NCBI RefSeq assembly: GCF_047272945.1
Contig: NZ_JBKOPS010000013.1
Location: forward strand, 38,684-102,683
From: Rubrolithibacter danxiaensis
Lineage (GTDB): Bacteria; Bacteroidota; Bacteroidia; Sphingobacteriales; Sphingobacteriaceae
Length of the DNA: 64,000 nucleotides
Direction: 5' to 3'
In this document: piece by piece, positions 44,537 through 53,809 of the stretch
Position numbering within the stretch: the stretch's first letter is position 1
How the letters are laid out: the number at the start of each line of letters is the position of its first letter
Notes under the pieces: model-generated
Seen by the model: the letters and a program-made list of their open reading frames with translations, nothing else
Told to the model about the DNA's origin: nothing
The model's database searches: none
Position numbers and translations under genes: made by a program

Positions 44537-45488
44537 TACATTAAACATCCTTATTGTTGGTGATGTAATGATGGACTCGTACCTCTGGGGAAATGTAGAA
44601 AGGATTTCTCCCGAGGCACCTGTTCCTATTGTTTCTGTTAAAAAAAAGGAAAATCGTTTAGGCGGTGCTGCCAACGTTGCGTTAAATGTACAATCGTTAG
44701 GAGCAACTCCTATTATTTGTGCAATTATTGGTAACGATAAGGAAGGCGACGATTTTCTGGAATTATTAAAACAGCAGGGCTTAACCGACAAAGGAATAAT
44801 CCGTTTAAAGGATCGGCCAACTACTGTTAAAACCCGTATTATGGGACAGAAACAGCAAATACTTCGTATTGATGCCGAAATGGATGAGCCTGTGGATGAA
44901 CACACTTCTGGCTTAATCGCAAAAAAAATAAGATCTATTTTTGAAGAAGACCACATCAACGCTCTAATATTTGAAGATTATGATAAAGGAGTTATAACTC
45001 CCCGCCTTATTACAGAAATAGTAGCCTTTACAAACGAAAAGAATACAATTACCGTTGTTGACCCCAAGAAAAGGAATTTCTTAGACTACAAAAACGTCAC
45101 CCTTTTTAAGCCGAATTTAAAAGAACTGCGGGAAGGTTTAAAAATAGATTTTGATGCCAGAAATTTACCAGAATTAGAACAAGCGGCAGCGAGTTTAAAA
45201 GGAAAAATAAATTCGCAGAAAGTGATGATAACGCTCTCGGAAATGGGAGTTTATATTGACGGAAATGAAGGAAAAACTTTGATTCCTGCGCACATACGTA
45301 ATATTGCAGATGTTTCTGGCGCAGGGGATACTGTTATTGCCACAGCTACCGCCTGTTTAGCAGTGGGAATGGATGAATTTAAAGCAGCTGCTGTCGCCAA
45401 TCTTGCCGGAGGATTGGTTTGTGAATACCTGGGTGTTGTTCCTATTAATAAGGAAAGGCTTTTAGCAGAGGCCGAAAATCTTAAATAA
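44511..45488 (+). CDS. rfaE1: Heptose-7-phosphate kinase (RfaE1/HldE N-terminal type)
   Basis: A 325-residue PfkB-fold sugar kinase of the RfaE1 type (ILIVGDVMMDSYLWGNVERISPEAPVPIV, GGAANVALNV, catalytic base in DVSGAGDTVIA). It phosphorylates D-glycero-manno-heptose 7-phosphate for ADP-heptose. The nucleotidyltransferase half found in E. coli HldE is absent here. ATG start at 44511 lies inside the aminotransferase gene, implying coupled translation. Confidence 0.87.
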   Translation: MRKLFQQFNTLNILIVGDVMMDSYLWGNVERISPEAPVPIVSVKKKENRLGGAANVALNVQSLGATPIICAIIGNDKEGDDFLELLKQQGLTDKGIIRLKDRPTTVKTRIMGQKQQILRIDAEMDEPVDEHTSGLIAKKIRSIFEEDHINALIFEDYDKGVITPRLITEIVAFTNEKNTITVVDPKKRNFLDYKNVTLFKPNLKELREGLKIDFDARNLPELEQAAASLKGKINSQKVMITLSEMGVYIDGNEGKTLIPAHIRNIADVSGAGDTVIATATACLAVGMDEFKAAAVANLAGGLVCEYLGVVPINKERLLAEAENLK

Positions 45489-45494
45489 CCAGAG

Positions 45495-46742
45495 TTATTT
45501 ACTGCGTATAGCTTCTACCGGATCTAAACGTGCGGCCATTAAAGCTGGGATAATTCCAGAAATTAAACCAATAGTGGTAGAAAGTATAAACATTAGAATT
45601 ACTTTTCCTAAATCCACTATAATAGTGAGATCGAAGAAAAACTTAGTTATAAAAGCAAGCGTAAAAACGATAGCCAAACCAATTACTCCACCCATCACAC
45701 AAAGAAGAACGGATTCAAACAAAAATTGAAACAGAATGAAGTAATTTTTTGCTCCCAGCGATTTTTGAATCCCGATTATATTCGTACGTTCTTTAACAGA
45801 TACAAACATTATATTAGCAATACCAAATCCTCCTACCAAAACCGAAAAAATTCCGATTGCTCCTCCTGCCAGGTTTACAACAGTAAACATCTGATCTAAA
45901 CCTGCCGTTAAAATGGTAGATTTATTTAAAGCAAAATTATCGTCCTGACGGGGCCCTAAACGGCGGATAGAACGCATCACGCCTCTCAGTTCGCTTTCAA
46001 GTTCTGCCAGCTGAATCCCTTCTTTGCCTTTTACTGTAATTTGCGGCCCGTATTTTTCATCTTCAATATCAATAACGTTACGGGCGAAATTTATTGGTAA
46101 TAAAATAGTTTTATCGGCAGAAACTCCAAGCATGTCTTCGCCCTCTTCTTTAAAAACCCCAACAACAGTTACTTTTCGTCCGAGCACACTGATAACCTTT
46201 CCTACCGCTGATTCATGCGGGAAAAGGCCATCGGCAATGGTATAGCCAATCAAAGCGATAGGAGAACCTGCCTTTGATTCTATTTCTGTAAAATATCGTC
46301 CTTCCGCCAGGTCAAAATTCCATGTTTTATAATAATCATGAGAAGCTGCAGAAATCTGAGCACCTTCAACATTATTGCTTTTATATTTTACAACCCGGCT
46401 TTCTATTCCAATTTCATAAGAAATACTCTCGGCTCCTTCTACCCTTTTTGATAATTTCTCAAAATCCCGAAGTGACGGAACGGGACGATTCATATATTTC
46501 CACCAGGGATAATCACCTCCAAACTGCCAGGGCCACTTTTGAATATAAATTGTATTGCTGCCCAATTTATCAACGCTGCTTTGCAGATAATTTCTGAACG
46601 TATCTACCGCCGAAAAAACTCCGATAATAGTCATTATCCCGATGGTGATTCCAAACAGGGACAAAAAAGCCCTCAATTTATTTTGTCGTAATGCCGAAAA
46701 AGCAAAGACAAAACTTTCACCTATTAATTTCAGGACAATCAT
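45495..46742 (-). CDS. MacB/FtsX-family ABC permease
   Basis: A 415-residue permease with the MacB_PCD layout: helix 1 (LFGITIGIMTIIGVFSAVD), a periplasmic domain about 45-285, then three C-terminal helices (FGIANIMFVSVKERTNIIGIQKSLGAK coupling loop) and the ending ARLDPVEAIRSK. No ATPase gene is adjacent, so its partner is encoded elsewhere. It could export lipids, peptides or drugs, or act in envelope maintenance. Its stop is 6 bp from the convergent kinase stop; a weak AT-rich hairpin (45482-45501) joins them. Confidence 0.87.
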   Translation of the reverse strand: MIVLKLIGESFVFAFSALRQNKLRAFLSLFGITIGIMTIIGVFSAVDTFRNYLQSSVDKLGSNTIYIQKWPWQFGGDYPWWKYMNRPVPSLRDFEKLSKRVEGAESISYEIGIESRVVKYKSNNVEGAQISAASHDYYKTWNFDLAEGRYFTEIESKAGSPIALIGYTIADGLFPHESAVGKVISVLGRKVTVVGVFKEEGEDMLGVSADKTILLPINFARNVIDIEDEKYGPQITVKGKEGIQLAELESELRGVMRSIRRLGPRQDDNFALNKSTILTAGLDQMFTVVNLAGGAIGIFSVLVGGFGIANIMFVSVKERTNIIGIQKSLGAKNYFILFQFLFESVLLCVMGGVIGLAIVFTLAFITKFFFDLTIIVDLGKVILMFILSTTIGLISGIIPALMAARLDPVEAIRSK

Positions 46743-46843
46743 AACCGTTAGAGTAAAAGTAATTAAAAACGTTACAGCTTTAGTACATTTTGAAGAAACA
46801 AAATCTAAGAAATAAGAATTAATATTTACAAATTTATTTTCGC

Positions 46844-46851
46844 TAAATTTG
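46844..46851 (+). promoter_or_regulatory. Bacteroidota -7 element for queA
   Basis: TAAATTTG fits TAnnTTTG, 25 bp before the ATG at 46877. Confidence 0.55.
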
Positions 46852-46876
46852 CGCCCGGAAATTTATACGACACTAC

Positions 46877-47926
46877 ATGAAATTATCACAGTTTAAATTC
46901 AATTTACCTGAATCTTTAATAGCTCATACTCCTGCCGAAACAAGAGATGAAGCTCGTTTAATGGTATTAAACCGTCAAACAGGTGCTATTGAGCATAAAA
47001 TTTTTAAAGACATTTTAGGCTATTTTGATGAGGGTGATGTGATGATCTTAAATAACACGAAGGTTTTTCCTGCCAGAATGTATGGTAACAAAGAAAAAAC
47101 CGGAGCGACCATCGAAGTATTTCTACTAAGAGAACTTAATAAAGAATTGCGATTATGGGATGTATTGGTTGATCCTGCACGTAAAATAAGAGTTGGTAAT
47201 AAACTTTATTTCGGCGATGATGACCTGCTTGTAGCCGAAGTAGTTGACAATACTACCTCAAGAGGAAGAACTATTCGTTTTTTATTTGACGGCACTGATG
47301 AAGAGTTCCGTCGCAATATTGAAATTTTAGGAGAAACGCCACTTCCTAAATATATAAAAAGAAAAGCTACGCCAGAGGATAAGGAACGCTATCAGACTAT
47401 TTTCGCGAAGAATGAAGGTGCTGTTGCAGCCCCAACTGCCGGACTGCATTTTAGCCGTGAGCTATTAAAACGTCTTGAACTTAAGGGTGTTAATTTTGCA
47501 GAGGTAACGTTGCATGTTGGTTTAGGAACTTTCCGCCCTGTTGAGGTTGAAGATCTTACCAAGCATAAGATGGATTCTGAACAATTTATTATTGAACAGA
47601 AAGATGCTGATATTGTCAATCAAGGTATAGAACGGAAAAGCCGGATTTGTGCTGTAGGTACAACCAGTATGCGATCTATAGAATCAGCTGTTTCTGCTAA
47701 TAAAACGCTTAAGGCTGCAAATGACTGGACCAGCAAATTTATCTTCCCTCCGTATGATTTTAGTATCGCTAACTGCATGGTAACTAATTTTCATACTCCG
47801 GAATCTACTTTGCTAATGATGATATGCGCTTTTGGTGGATATGAACATGTAATGAATGCGTATGAAGTAGCAGTAAAAGAAAAATATCGCTTTTACAGCT
47901 ATGGCGATGCTATGCTTATTATATAA
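46877..47926 (+). CDS. queA: SAM:tRNA ribosyltransferase-isomerase QueA
   Basis: A 349-residue QueA: LSQFKFNLPESLIAHTPAETRDEARLMVL at the start, VMILNNTKVFPARMYG, PTAGLHFSRELL, VTLHVGLGTFRPV and the C-terminal FHTPESTLLMM segment. It moves the ribosyl part of SAM onto preQ1-tRNA to give epoxyqueuosine. First gene of a pair with ispD, 21 bp apart. Confidence 0.96.
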   Translation: MKLSQFKFNLPESLIAHTPAETRDEARLMVLNRQTGAIEHKIFKDILGYFDEGDVMILNNTKVFPARMYGNKEKTGATIEVFLLRELNKELRLWDVLVDPARKIRVGNKLYFGDDDLLVAEVVDNTTSRGRTIRFLFDGTDEEFRRNIEILGETPLPKYIKRKATPEDKERYQTIFAKNEGAVAAPTAGLHFSRELLKRLELKGVNFAEVTLHVGLGTFRPVEVEDLTKHKMDSEQFIIEQKDADIVNQGIERKSRICAVGTTSMRSIESAVSANKTLKAANDWTSKFIFPPYDFSIANCMVTNFHTPESTLLMMICAFGGYEHVMNAYEVAVKEKYRFYSYGDAMLII

Positions 47927-47947
47927 AGAGGCATAAAACTGCTTCTG

Positions 47948-48625
47948 ATGAAATATTATGCACTCATTGTAGCCGGCGGAAACGGGAGCAGAATGAGTTC
48001 TGATGTCCCTAAACAGTTTCTGTTGCTAAAAGGGAAGCCCGTTTTGATGCATACCGTTGAGGCTTTTTATCAATCGGACATAAAACCGGAAATTATTATA
48101 GTTCTTAATCGCTTATACACAGATCAGTGGAAGAGCTTTTGTGAAGAATATAATTTTAACATCCCACATAAAGTTGTTGCAGGAGGAGAAAATCGTTTTT
48201 ATTCAGTAAAAAACGGCTTGAATGAAATTTCAGAAAACGCGGTTGTTGCGGTTCATGATGCGGTAAGGCCCTTAATTGACATAGCTCTGATTACTAAGTC
48301 CTATATAGTAGCCCAAGAAAAAGGAAATGCTGTTTGTTGTATTTCCAGTCGGGATTCTATCAGGCAAAAACAGGGTAACTCCTCTATTGCTTTAAAGAGA
48401 GAGAGTATATTTATTGTACAAACACCTCAAACTTTTCAAGCCAAATTACTAAAGGAAGCATATAATCAACCTTATACTGATGAGTTTACTGACGATGCTT
48501 CCGTTGCTGAAAAAGCAGGCGTAGCAATTAACCTGATTGAGGGAAACCGGCAAAATATAAAGATAACCTACCAGGAAGACCTGCTGATTGCTGAAGTTTT
48601 ATTAAATAGAAAATCCGGCATTTAG
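47948..48625 (+). CDS. ispD: 2-C-methyl-D-erythritol 4-phosphate cytidylyltransferase
   Basis: A 225-residue nucleotidyltransferase of the MEP isoprenoid pathway: AGGNGSRMSSDVPKQFL at the N-terminus (CTP-binding), VHDAVRPLI, and a late DDAS...VEGNRQNIKITYQEDL ending. ATG start at 47948. The stop lies in the loop of the terminator hairpin. Confidence 0.95.
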   Translation: MKYYALIVAGGNGSRMSSDVPKQFLLLKGKPVLMHTVEAFYQSDIKPEIIIVLNRLYTDQWKSFCEEYNFNIPHKVVAGGENRFYSVKNGLNEISENAVVAVHDAVRPLIDIALITKSYIVAQEKGNAVCCISSRDSIRQKQGNSSIALKRESIFIVQTPQTFQAKLLKEAYNQPYTDEFTDDASVAEKAGVAINLIEGNRQNIKITYQEDLLIAEVLLNRKSGI

Positions 48626-48633
48626 CCGGATTT
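48611..48633 (+). terminator. Terminator overlapping the ispD stop
   Basis: AAATCCGGC pairs with GCCGGATTT across a 5-base loop; the stop codon begins in the loop. The T-run is short. Confidence 0.65.
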
Positions 48634-48651
48634 AATTGATAAATTGAATTT

Positions 48652-48804
48652 TTAAGCTGCTCCTCTTATAACTCTTAGCAGAATCGCAATAATCGCGATA
48701 ACTAAAAGTATATGAATAATTCCTCCCGTGGCGTAACCGCCAAAAAAACTCACAGCCCAGATTATTATCAGGATAACTGCGATTACATAAAGTAGATTGC
48801 CCAT
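48652..48804 (-). CDS. lmo0937-family small membrane protein
   Basis: Encodes 50 residues in two hydrophobic stretches separated by FFGGYATGG, ending LLRVIRGAA. The MGNLLYVIAVILIIIW start and GGIIHILLVIAIIAILLR second half fit the widespread lmo0937/DUF5670-type tiny membrane proteins, whose function is unknown. ATG start at 48804. The 160 bp to its right (48805-48963) hold no gene that I can see. Confidence 0.8.
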   Translation of the reverse strand: MGNLLYVIAVILIIIWAVSFFGGYATGGIIHILLVIAIIAILLRVIRGAA

Positions 48805-48963
48805 AGTTTTAAGTATTTGGTGTAGATTGATTATTTAATCTACTATATAAATACCAAAATTGCCGCATTTGTTTAGAGAAAGTAAAGAAACACTTGTATA
48901 TGTGAAATAAAATACATCAAATTTTATCGAAATACTTTCTTTTATAATCTAAAATTAAATGAG

Positions 48964-49596
48964 CTAAAGGCTTAGGAAATACTGTGTAAACTGTGGAAAG
49001 GAATTGAATTTCAATGCATAATCGGTTGTTTCACCAAATCCAAAATCAAGAAAAACAAAGGGAATACCGGCTAATTGGCTTTGTTCGCTATCTCCTTCTG
49101 TATCTCCAACGTATATTGGGCGTTCAAGCGAATACTCTTCTATAAGTAATTGAATATTAATATGCTTTGGCTTGTAATTCGTTCCATATTCCCTGTTGTC
49201 TATTATACAATTGTCTATAGCAGCCCAATTACAAAATCGCTCAACTATTCCCTCGGCACAATTGCTAACAATAAATAATTTATATTTTTTTGATAGCTTC
49301 TCAATCCCTTCCTTTACCCCTTCATACAAAATACCACCTACTTTAGGTAACATTTTCCGCCTTAGATCATTAACATGCCGGTAAATTTCTTTTCTGCGAT
49401 CAATTTCAAATTCGGGCAATAATTTTTCCAAAACTTTAACACCTTCCCATCCCATCATACCTGTCAGGTCTTCCCTGGCAACTCTCCGTTGAATTTTTAA
49501 CTCTTTAAATGTTTCATTCCAGGAGTAGACATACAAGTTAACAGCATCCCATAAAGTACCATCCATATCAAATAATATACTGTCCGGTTTCTCCAT
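48964..49596 (-). CDS. HAD-superfamily phosphatase (phosphoglycolate phosphatase-like)
   Basis: A 210-residue HAD hydrolase: nucleophile Asp10 and acid Asp12 (FDMDGTLWD), motif II in FIVSNCAEG, motif III Lys in NYKPKHIN and motif IV in YVGDTEGD. A helical cap between the first two motifs marks subclass I. Substrate unknown (phosphoglycolate or sugar phosphate are typical). ATG start at 49596, divergent from pncB. Confidence 0.87.
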   Translation of the reverse strand: MEKPDSILFDMDGTLWDAVNLYVYSWNETFKELKIQRRVAREDLTGMMGWEGVKVLEKLLPEFEIDRRKEIYRHVNDLRRKMLPKVGGILYEGVKEGIEKLSKKYKLFIVSNCAEGIVERFCNWAAIDNCIIDNREYGTNYKPKHINIQLLIEEYSLERPIYVGDTEGDSEQSQLAGIPFVFLDFGFGETTDYALKFNSFPQFTQYFLSL

Positions 49597-49669
49597 ATTA
49601 AAATTAATGATTAAACAAATAAGCCTTTTTCGTTATTAATGTAGAATATCTTTAACAAAAATTTATACT

Positions 49670-50854
49670 ATGCCCTTATCTGAGGATTATTTCCTGGTTT
49701 CTTTACTTGATAATGACTTCTATAAATTCACGATGCAGCAGGCAGTTATAAAATTATTTCCTAAGGCAAAGGCAAAGTACAAATTTATCAACAGAGGAAA
49801 TCACTCTTTCCCGCCGGACTTTGCACACGCATTGCAGTCAGCCGTAAATGCAATGGCGAATCTGAAACTTACAAATGATGAGAAAAATTATTTGGCAATA
49901 ACCTGCCCGTACTTTGATCCAACCTATTTAGACTTTCTGCAGGGATATAAATATAATCCTTCTGAAGTTTTTATAGAACAATCTGAAGATCGTGTTGAAG
50001 TTAGCGTGGAAGGATTATGGTATAGAACTATATTGTGGGAAGTCCCACTACTATCGCTCATATCTGAACTATTTTATAAGTTAAACGAAGGGGGTAGGAT
50101 TACAGACGAGGAAATTACGAGATGTACAGAGAATAAAATAGAGAAATTTAAAACATTAGGGGTTACGGTAGCAGAATTCGGCACCCGGAGGCGTTATTCT
50201 TATAAAGTACATCGTTTGGTAATCGATGCCTTAAAAAGATCAGGAGGGAAAAATTTTATAGGAACAAGTAATGTACACCTGGCGATGAAAAACGCAGTTA
50301 AGCCTATCGGCACACATGCTCACGAGTGGTTTATGTTTCATGCTGCCAAGTATGGTTATAAACTGGCAAACTTATTGGCATTAGAAAATTGGGTAAAAAT
50401 TTACCGGGGAGATTTAGGAATAGCACTTTCAGATACATACACAACAGCTATATTTTTTGAACAGTTCGATAAAATGTTTTCCAAACTTTTTGACGGAGTA
50501 CGCCACGACAGTGGTGATCCTGTAACCTTTGGGGAAAAAACAATAAATCATTACGTAAGCAAGGGAATAGACCCTTTATCAAAAACTATTATCTTTTCTG
50601 ATTCGCTGAACTATGAAAAGGTGGCGCGTATCTCACAATATTGCAAGGGTAAAATTGGAATGTCATTCGGAATTGGAACCAACCTGACAAATGATGTTGG
50701 CCCAAAACCTATGAATATTGTTATTAAAATGACCGAAGCTTTTCCTGAGGAAGCACATTGGATCCCAGTTGTTAAACTTTCAGATGAAAAAGGGAAATAT
50801 ACCGGACAAGCAGAAGCAATAAAACTGGCAAAAACTATTCTGGAAATAGAATAA
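49670..50854 (+). CDS. pncB: Nicotinate phosphoribosyltransferase
   Basis: A 394-residue enzyme of NAD salvage, forming nicotinate mononucleotide with PRPP and ATP. Seen: SLLDNDFYKFTMQQAV, FKTLG...EFGTRRRYSY, IGTSNVHLA and the GTHAHEWFMFH segment with the phosphorylatable His, plus FDGVRHDSGDP. Start ATG at 49670. It converges with the small XRE-related gene, 8 bp apart. Confidence 0.95.
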   Translation: MPLSEDYFLVSLLDNDFYKFTMQQAVIKLFPKAKAKYKFINRGNHSFPPDFAHALQSAVNAMANLKLTNDEKNYLAITCPYFDPTYLDFLQGYKYNPSEVFIEQSEDRVEVSVEGLWYRTILWEVPLLSLISELFYKLNEGGRITDEEITRCTENKIEKFKTLGVTVAEFGTRRRYSYKVHRLVIDALKRSGGKNFIGTSNVHLAMKNAVKPIGTHAHEWFMFHAAKYGYKLANLLALENWVKIYRGDLGIALSDTYTTAIFFEQFDKMFSKLFDGVRHDSGDPVTFGEKTINHYVSKGIDPLSKTIIFSDSLNYEKVARISQYCKGKIGMSFGIGTNLTNDVGPKPMNIVIKMTEAFPEEAHWIPVVKLSDEKGKYTGQAEAIKLAKTILEIE

Positions 50855-50862
50855 GGAATGTT

Positions 50863-51078
50863 TTAATTCTGCTTAGACCTTTTAGCAGCAGATATAGGCT
50901 GATTATGAAGCAAAACCTTACTTGGAGCAACATTTCTCTTTTCAAACTCATCTTCCTCTTTTAAAGACTGCTGCAATAACAACTCATTATACTTTTCGAG
51001 CAAAGAGATATACTTATTCATCCAGTAATAAATATCTCGGTTAACAGCTTCTTCTTTAATATCAAATAAATGTTTCAT
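50863..51078 (-). CDS. Small protein related to the tail of the neighbouring XRE regulator
   Basis: A 71-residue protein. Its first 42 residues (MKHLFDIKEEA...YYWMNKYISLLEKYNELL) match the C-terminal half of the regulator at 51284-51736 (MKRLIDTKEEV...YFWMNKYIALLEKYNELL). It has no helix-turn-helix. An in-frame stop lies 12 bp before the ATG and an AAGGA ribosome-like site precedes it, so it looks like a stand-alone gene rather than a frameshifted one. It could compete with the regulator for dimerisation through the shared coiled-coil. Function inferred only. Confidence 0.6.
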   Translation of the reverse strand: MKHLFDIKEEAVNRDIYYWMNKYISLLEKYNELLLQQSLKEEDEFEKRNVAPSKVLLHNQPISAAKRSKQN

Positions 51079-51283
51079 CAGGTAATATCCTTAATAAAAA
51101 AATTACAACTGGTAATCCTGATACGCAACATGGAACAAGTTACCTTTCCTGTTACTTTCAGACACCTTAGGTTATCTATAAAATAATTATTTTTTGAGAG
51201 CAAAAGATGATATAGCACCTTCAGAAGTATCAAAAGATGCTATATTAAAATAAATGAGGGAAGTATTTAATTATATTAAATTA

Positions 51284-51736
51284 TCAAATGGTATTAAGCA
51301 CCTGATATTGATTGGCTAAGCTATAAGAATCAGAATCTGTTTTAGAATCGGAAGTTGGGAAAATTTCATCAAGCATAGCTCCCTTATGATCCTTTCTTGA
51401 AGATTTTATAAGCAACTCATTATACTTTTCAAGTAACGCAATGTACTTATTCATCCAAAAATAAACGCTTTCTGATGATTCTACCTCTTCCTTTGTATCA
51501 ATCAACCTTTTCATTTGAGTAAATTCATCTTTCGGAAAGAAATTAGGAAACTCAATAGAAAAATCGTGTCCGAGTACACAGCCAATTTTACATATTATAT
51601 CAAGCTTGAGCCTTTTTTGATTGAACCAGTTGTAAACAGATCTCCTGTTAACATGAGTCCGTCGGGCCAACTCTGTAATGCTTACCCCGCTCCTTCTCAC
51701 TACTCTTTCAACAATAGCTCCAGTATGTAATTCCAT
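51284..51736 (-). CDS. XRE-type helix-turn-helix regulator
   Basis: A 150-residue regulator: helix-turn-helix about 12-55 (SGVSITELARRTHVNRRSVYNWFNQKRLKLDIICKIG), a linker, then a helical segment (VYFWMNKYIALLEKYNELL) that probably dimerises, and a Ser/Asp-rich tail. Similar short regulators occur beside polysaccharide genes in Bacteroidota. ATG start at 51736. It lies 137 bp beyond the end of the polysaccharide cluster; the gap has only AT-rich sequence. 51079-51283 likewise has no gene. Confidence 0.8.
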   Translation of the reverse strand: MELHTGAIVERVVRRSGVSITELARRTHVNRRSVYNWFNQKRLKLDIICKIGCVLGHDFSIEFPNFFPKDEFTQMKRLIDTKEEVESSESVYFWMNKYIALLEKYNELLIKSSRKDHKGAMLDEIFPTSDSKTDSDSYSLANQYQVLNTI

Positions 51737-51873
51737 ATTAACAATGTTTTCTAATAGGTGATGATTGGGTAGATGTGTTGATTAACGTTATTTTACATAA
51801 CACTAATACAGCATTAACAACATTTTAATAGTATTGTTTAATAAAAGTAAAAAAAATGAAATAAAATACAAAA

Positions 51874-53775
51874 CTAATTAGTAATTAAATCCAACTGCTC
51901 GTAAATTGAGTTATTGCTCTTAAACTCAGGCACAATTTCCTTCATTTTCTTTACAAGCTCATAATGATTCTGAGATTTATTAATAGAAATCAGATCGTTA
52001 ATTACTCTCTCAACTTCTTCAAACTGATAGGTAATAACCTTTGAAATCTTAATTTTTTCGTGATGAGTAGGTATATCTTCTTCAGCATTATGAAGTAATT
52101 CTTCATACAATTTTTCTCCGGGCCTTAAACCGGTATAAACTATTTTTATATCCCTGTGCGGAACAAAGCCTGAAAGCTTTATCATTTTTTCTGCAAGGTG
52201 AGTTATTTTTACCGGTTCTCCCATATCGAAAATATAAATTTCTCCGCCATTTCCCATTGCTCCGGCTTCAAGTACTAATTGTACAGATTCGGGAATAGTC
52301 ATAAAATAACGGGTAATTTCAGGGTGGGTAACTGTTATCGGGCCACCCTTTTTAATTTGAGAACGGAATCTTGGGATAACAGATCCATTTGAACCTAAAA
52401 CATTTCCGAACCTTGTGGTTATAAACTTAGTTTTAGTATTATAAAGATTGTTCAAAGATTGAGCATAGATTTCAGCAATTCTTTTTGATGCTCCCATCAC
52501 GTTAGTAGGATTCACCGCCTTATCAGTAGAAATCATAATAAATTTTTCCACTTCAAAGTCAACTGAAAGATCTGCTATATTCTTTGTTCCTAAAACATTG
52601 GTAAGAATAGCTTCAGCAGGGTTATTTTCCATCATAGGCACATGCTTGTAAGCGGCGGCATGGAAAACAATTTGAGGCTTGTGTTCTTTAAAAAGTAACT
52701 TCATGCGGCTATAATTTTGTATATCGCCCATGAAAACCACTTTTTTTGTATCCGGAAAATTATCTTCCATTTCAAGCTGCAACTCATGCAGAGGTGATTC
52801 TGCCTGATCGCACAGTATAACCTGTTCCGGAAAATAAGTCATTACCTGCCTTACAATTTCAGAGCCTATAGACCCGGCTGCCCCGGTAATCAAAACCCTT
52901 TTACCTGAAATTGCTGTTAATATATTGGTAGTTTGAATTACAATAGGATCTCTTTGCAATAAATCCTCAATTTTCAGGTCCTGTAGCTGATTAATTTGCA
53001 ATTTTCCATACAACCACTGGTCTGTTGGCGGAACAGTAAATACCTTTACTCCAAGCTCAATACATCTTTCTATCGCTTTCTTCTTTCCTTCACTTTTCAG
53101 GTCTTCGCTCATCACCAGCAACTTATCCGCCTGATGTTTATTTTTAAGCGTTTCTATCTCATTTAAATGAAACACTTTCTTTTGCTCTATGTATTTGTTT
53201 ACGCTTCGGTAATCTTCATCAATAAAGCCAACCACATTAAAACTGCCATCGCTGGTTGCTTCTAAAGCTTGTTTAATCAGTAAAGACGACCGGTTAGACC
53301 CATAGATTAATATACACTCTTTGGCAACATTGGTATTATTATTTTTCACCAGGATAAATAAACCTTTAACACCTATCCTTAACATCACCAATAATGTAGA
53401 TGACATAAAGAAATTAATAAAGAGTGCTGTATTTACTTCAACAATATTGCTTTGAAGGTAATTATCAAGAATAAAGTTGGTAACTATCCAGTGAATGATA
53501 CTTACAGACAGTACAGCTGTAAAAATCCGTAAAATATCATGGGTATTTGAATATCGAATAATACCGGTATGGATCCGCATCGAAAAAAATACGGCCAAAG
53601 AAATTAGTGTATATAGAGCCATATAAATAAAAAAATGGCCCCTTAGTATTTCTGTAAATTCAAACTGTTTGATCATGAAATAGGAAACAGCGAATGACCA
53701 GCTTATTATTACCTGGTCCATTAGCAAAATGAGCCACTTTGACAACACCCTGCATCCTGAAATTATCTTTTCCAT
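51874..53775 (-). CDS. Membrane UDP-sugar 4,6-dehydratase (CapD/WbpM/PglF-like)
   Basis: A 633-residue protein with four N-terminal membrane helices (about 12-35, 45-66, 83-105, 117-143), a CoA-binding-like first Rossmann unit about 150-260, and a short-chain dehydrogenase domain from 294 (VLITGAAGSIGSE). The active site has the MGASKR form (Met in place of Tyr), typical of UDP-GlcNAc 4,6-dehydratases such as PglF/WbpM. It would make UDP-4-keto-6-deoxy-GlcNAc for the adjacent aminotransferase. Inverting FlaA1-type enzymes are shorter and lack the membrane part. Confidence 0.88.
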   Translation of the reverse strand: MEKIISGCRVLSKWLILLMDQVIISWSFAVSYFMIKQFEFTEILRGHFFIYMALYTLISLAVFFSMRIHTGIIRYSNTHDILRIFTAVLSVSIIHWIVTNFILDNYLQSNIVEVNTALFINFFMSSTLLVMLRIGVKGLFILVKNNNTNVAKECILIYGSNRSSLLIKQALEATSDGSFNVVGFIDEDYRSVNKYIEQKKVFHLNEIETLKNKHQADKLLVMSEDLKSEGKKKAIERCIELGVKVFTVPPTDQWLYGKLQINQLQDLKIEDLLQRDPIVIQTTNILTAISGKRVLITGAAGSIGSEIVRQVMTYFPEQVILCDQAESPLHELQLEMEDNFPDTKKVVFMGDIQNYSRMKLLFKEHKPQIVFHAAAYKHVPMMENNPAEAILTNVLGTKNIADLSVDFEVEKFIMISTDKAVNPTNVMGASKRIAEIYAQSLNNLYNTKTKFITTRFGNVLGSNGSVIPRFRSQIKKGGPITVTHPEITRYFMTIPESVQLVLEAGAMGNGGEIYIFDMGEPVKITHLAEKMIKLSGFVPHRDIKIVYTGLRPGEKLYEELLHNAEEDIPTHHEKIKISKVITYQFEEVERVINDLISINKSQNHYELVKKMKEIVPEFKSNNSIYEQLDLITN

Positions 53776-53809
53776 AGAAGAATAAATAAGTAGATTAAAA
53801 AGAATAGTT

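Noticed and set aside
44495..44959. 154-residue minus-strand frame over the heptose kinase start
   Set aside because: Antisense to a PfkB-type kinase with clear motifs; composition is unlike a real protein.
51079..51283. Possible lost helix-turn-helix upstream of the 71-residue protein
   Set aside because: The frame before the ATG has a stop 12 bp upstream and no helix-turn-helix pattern was seen, so there is no evidence for a decayed head.
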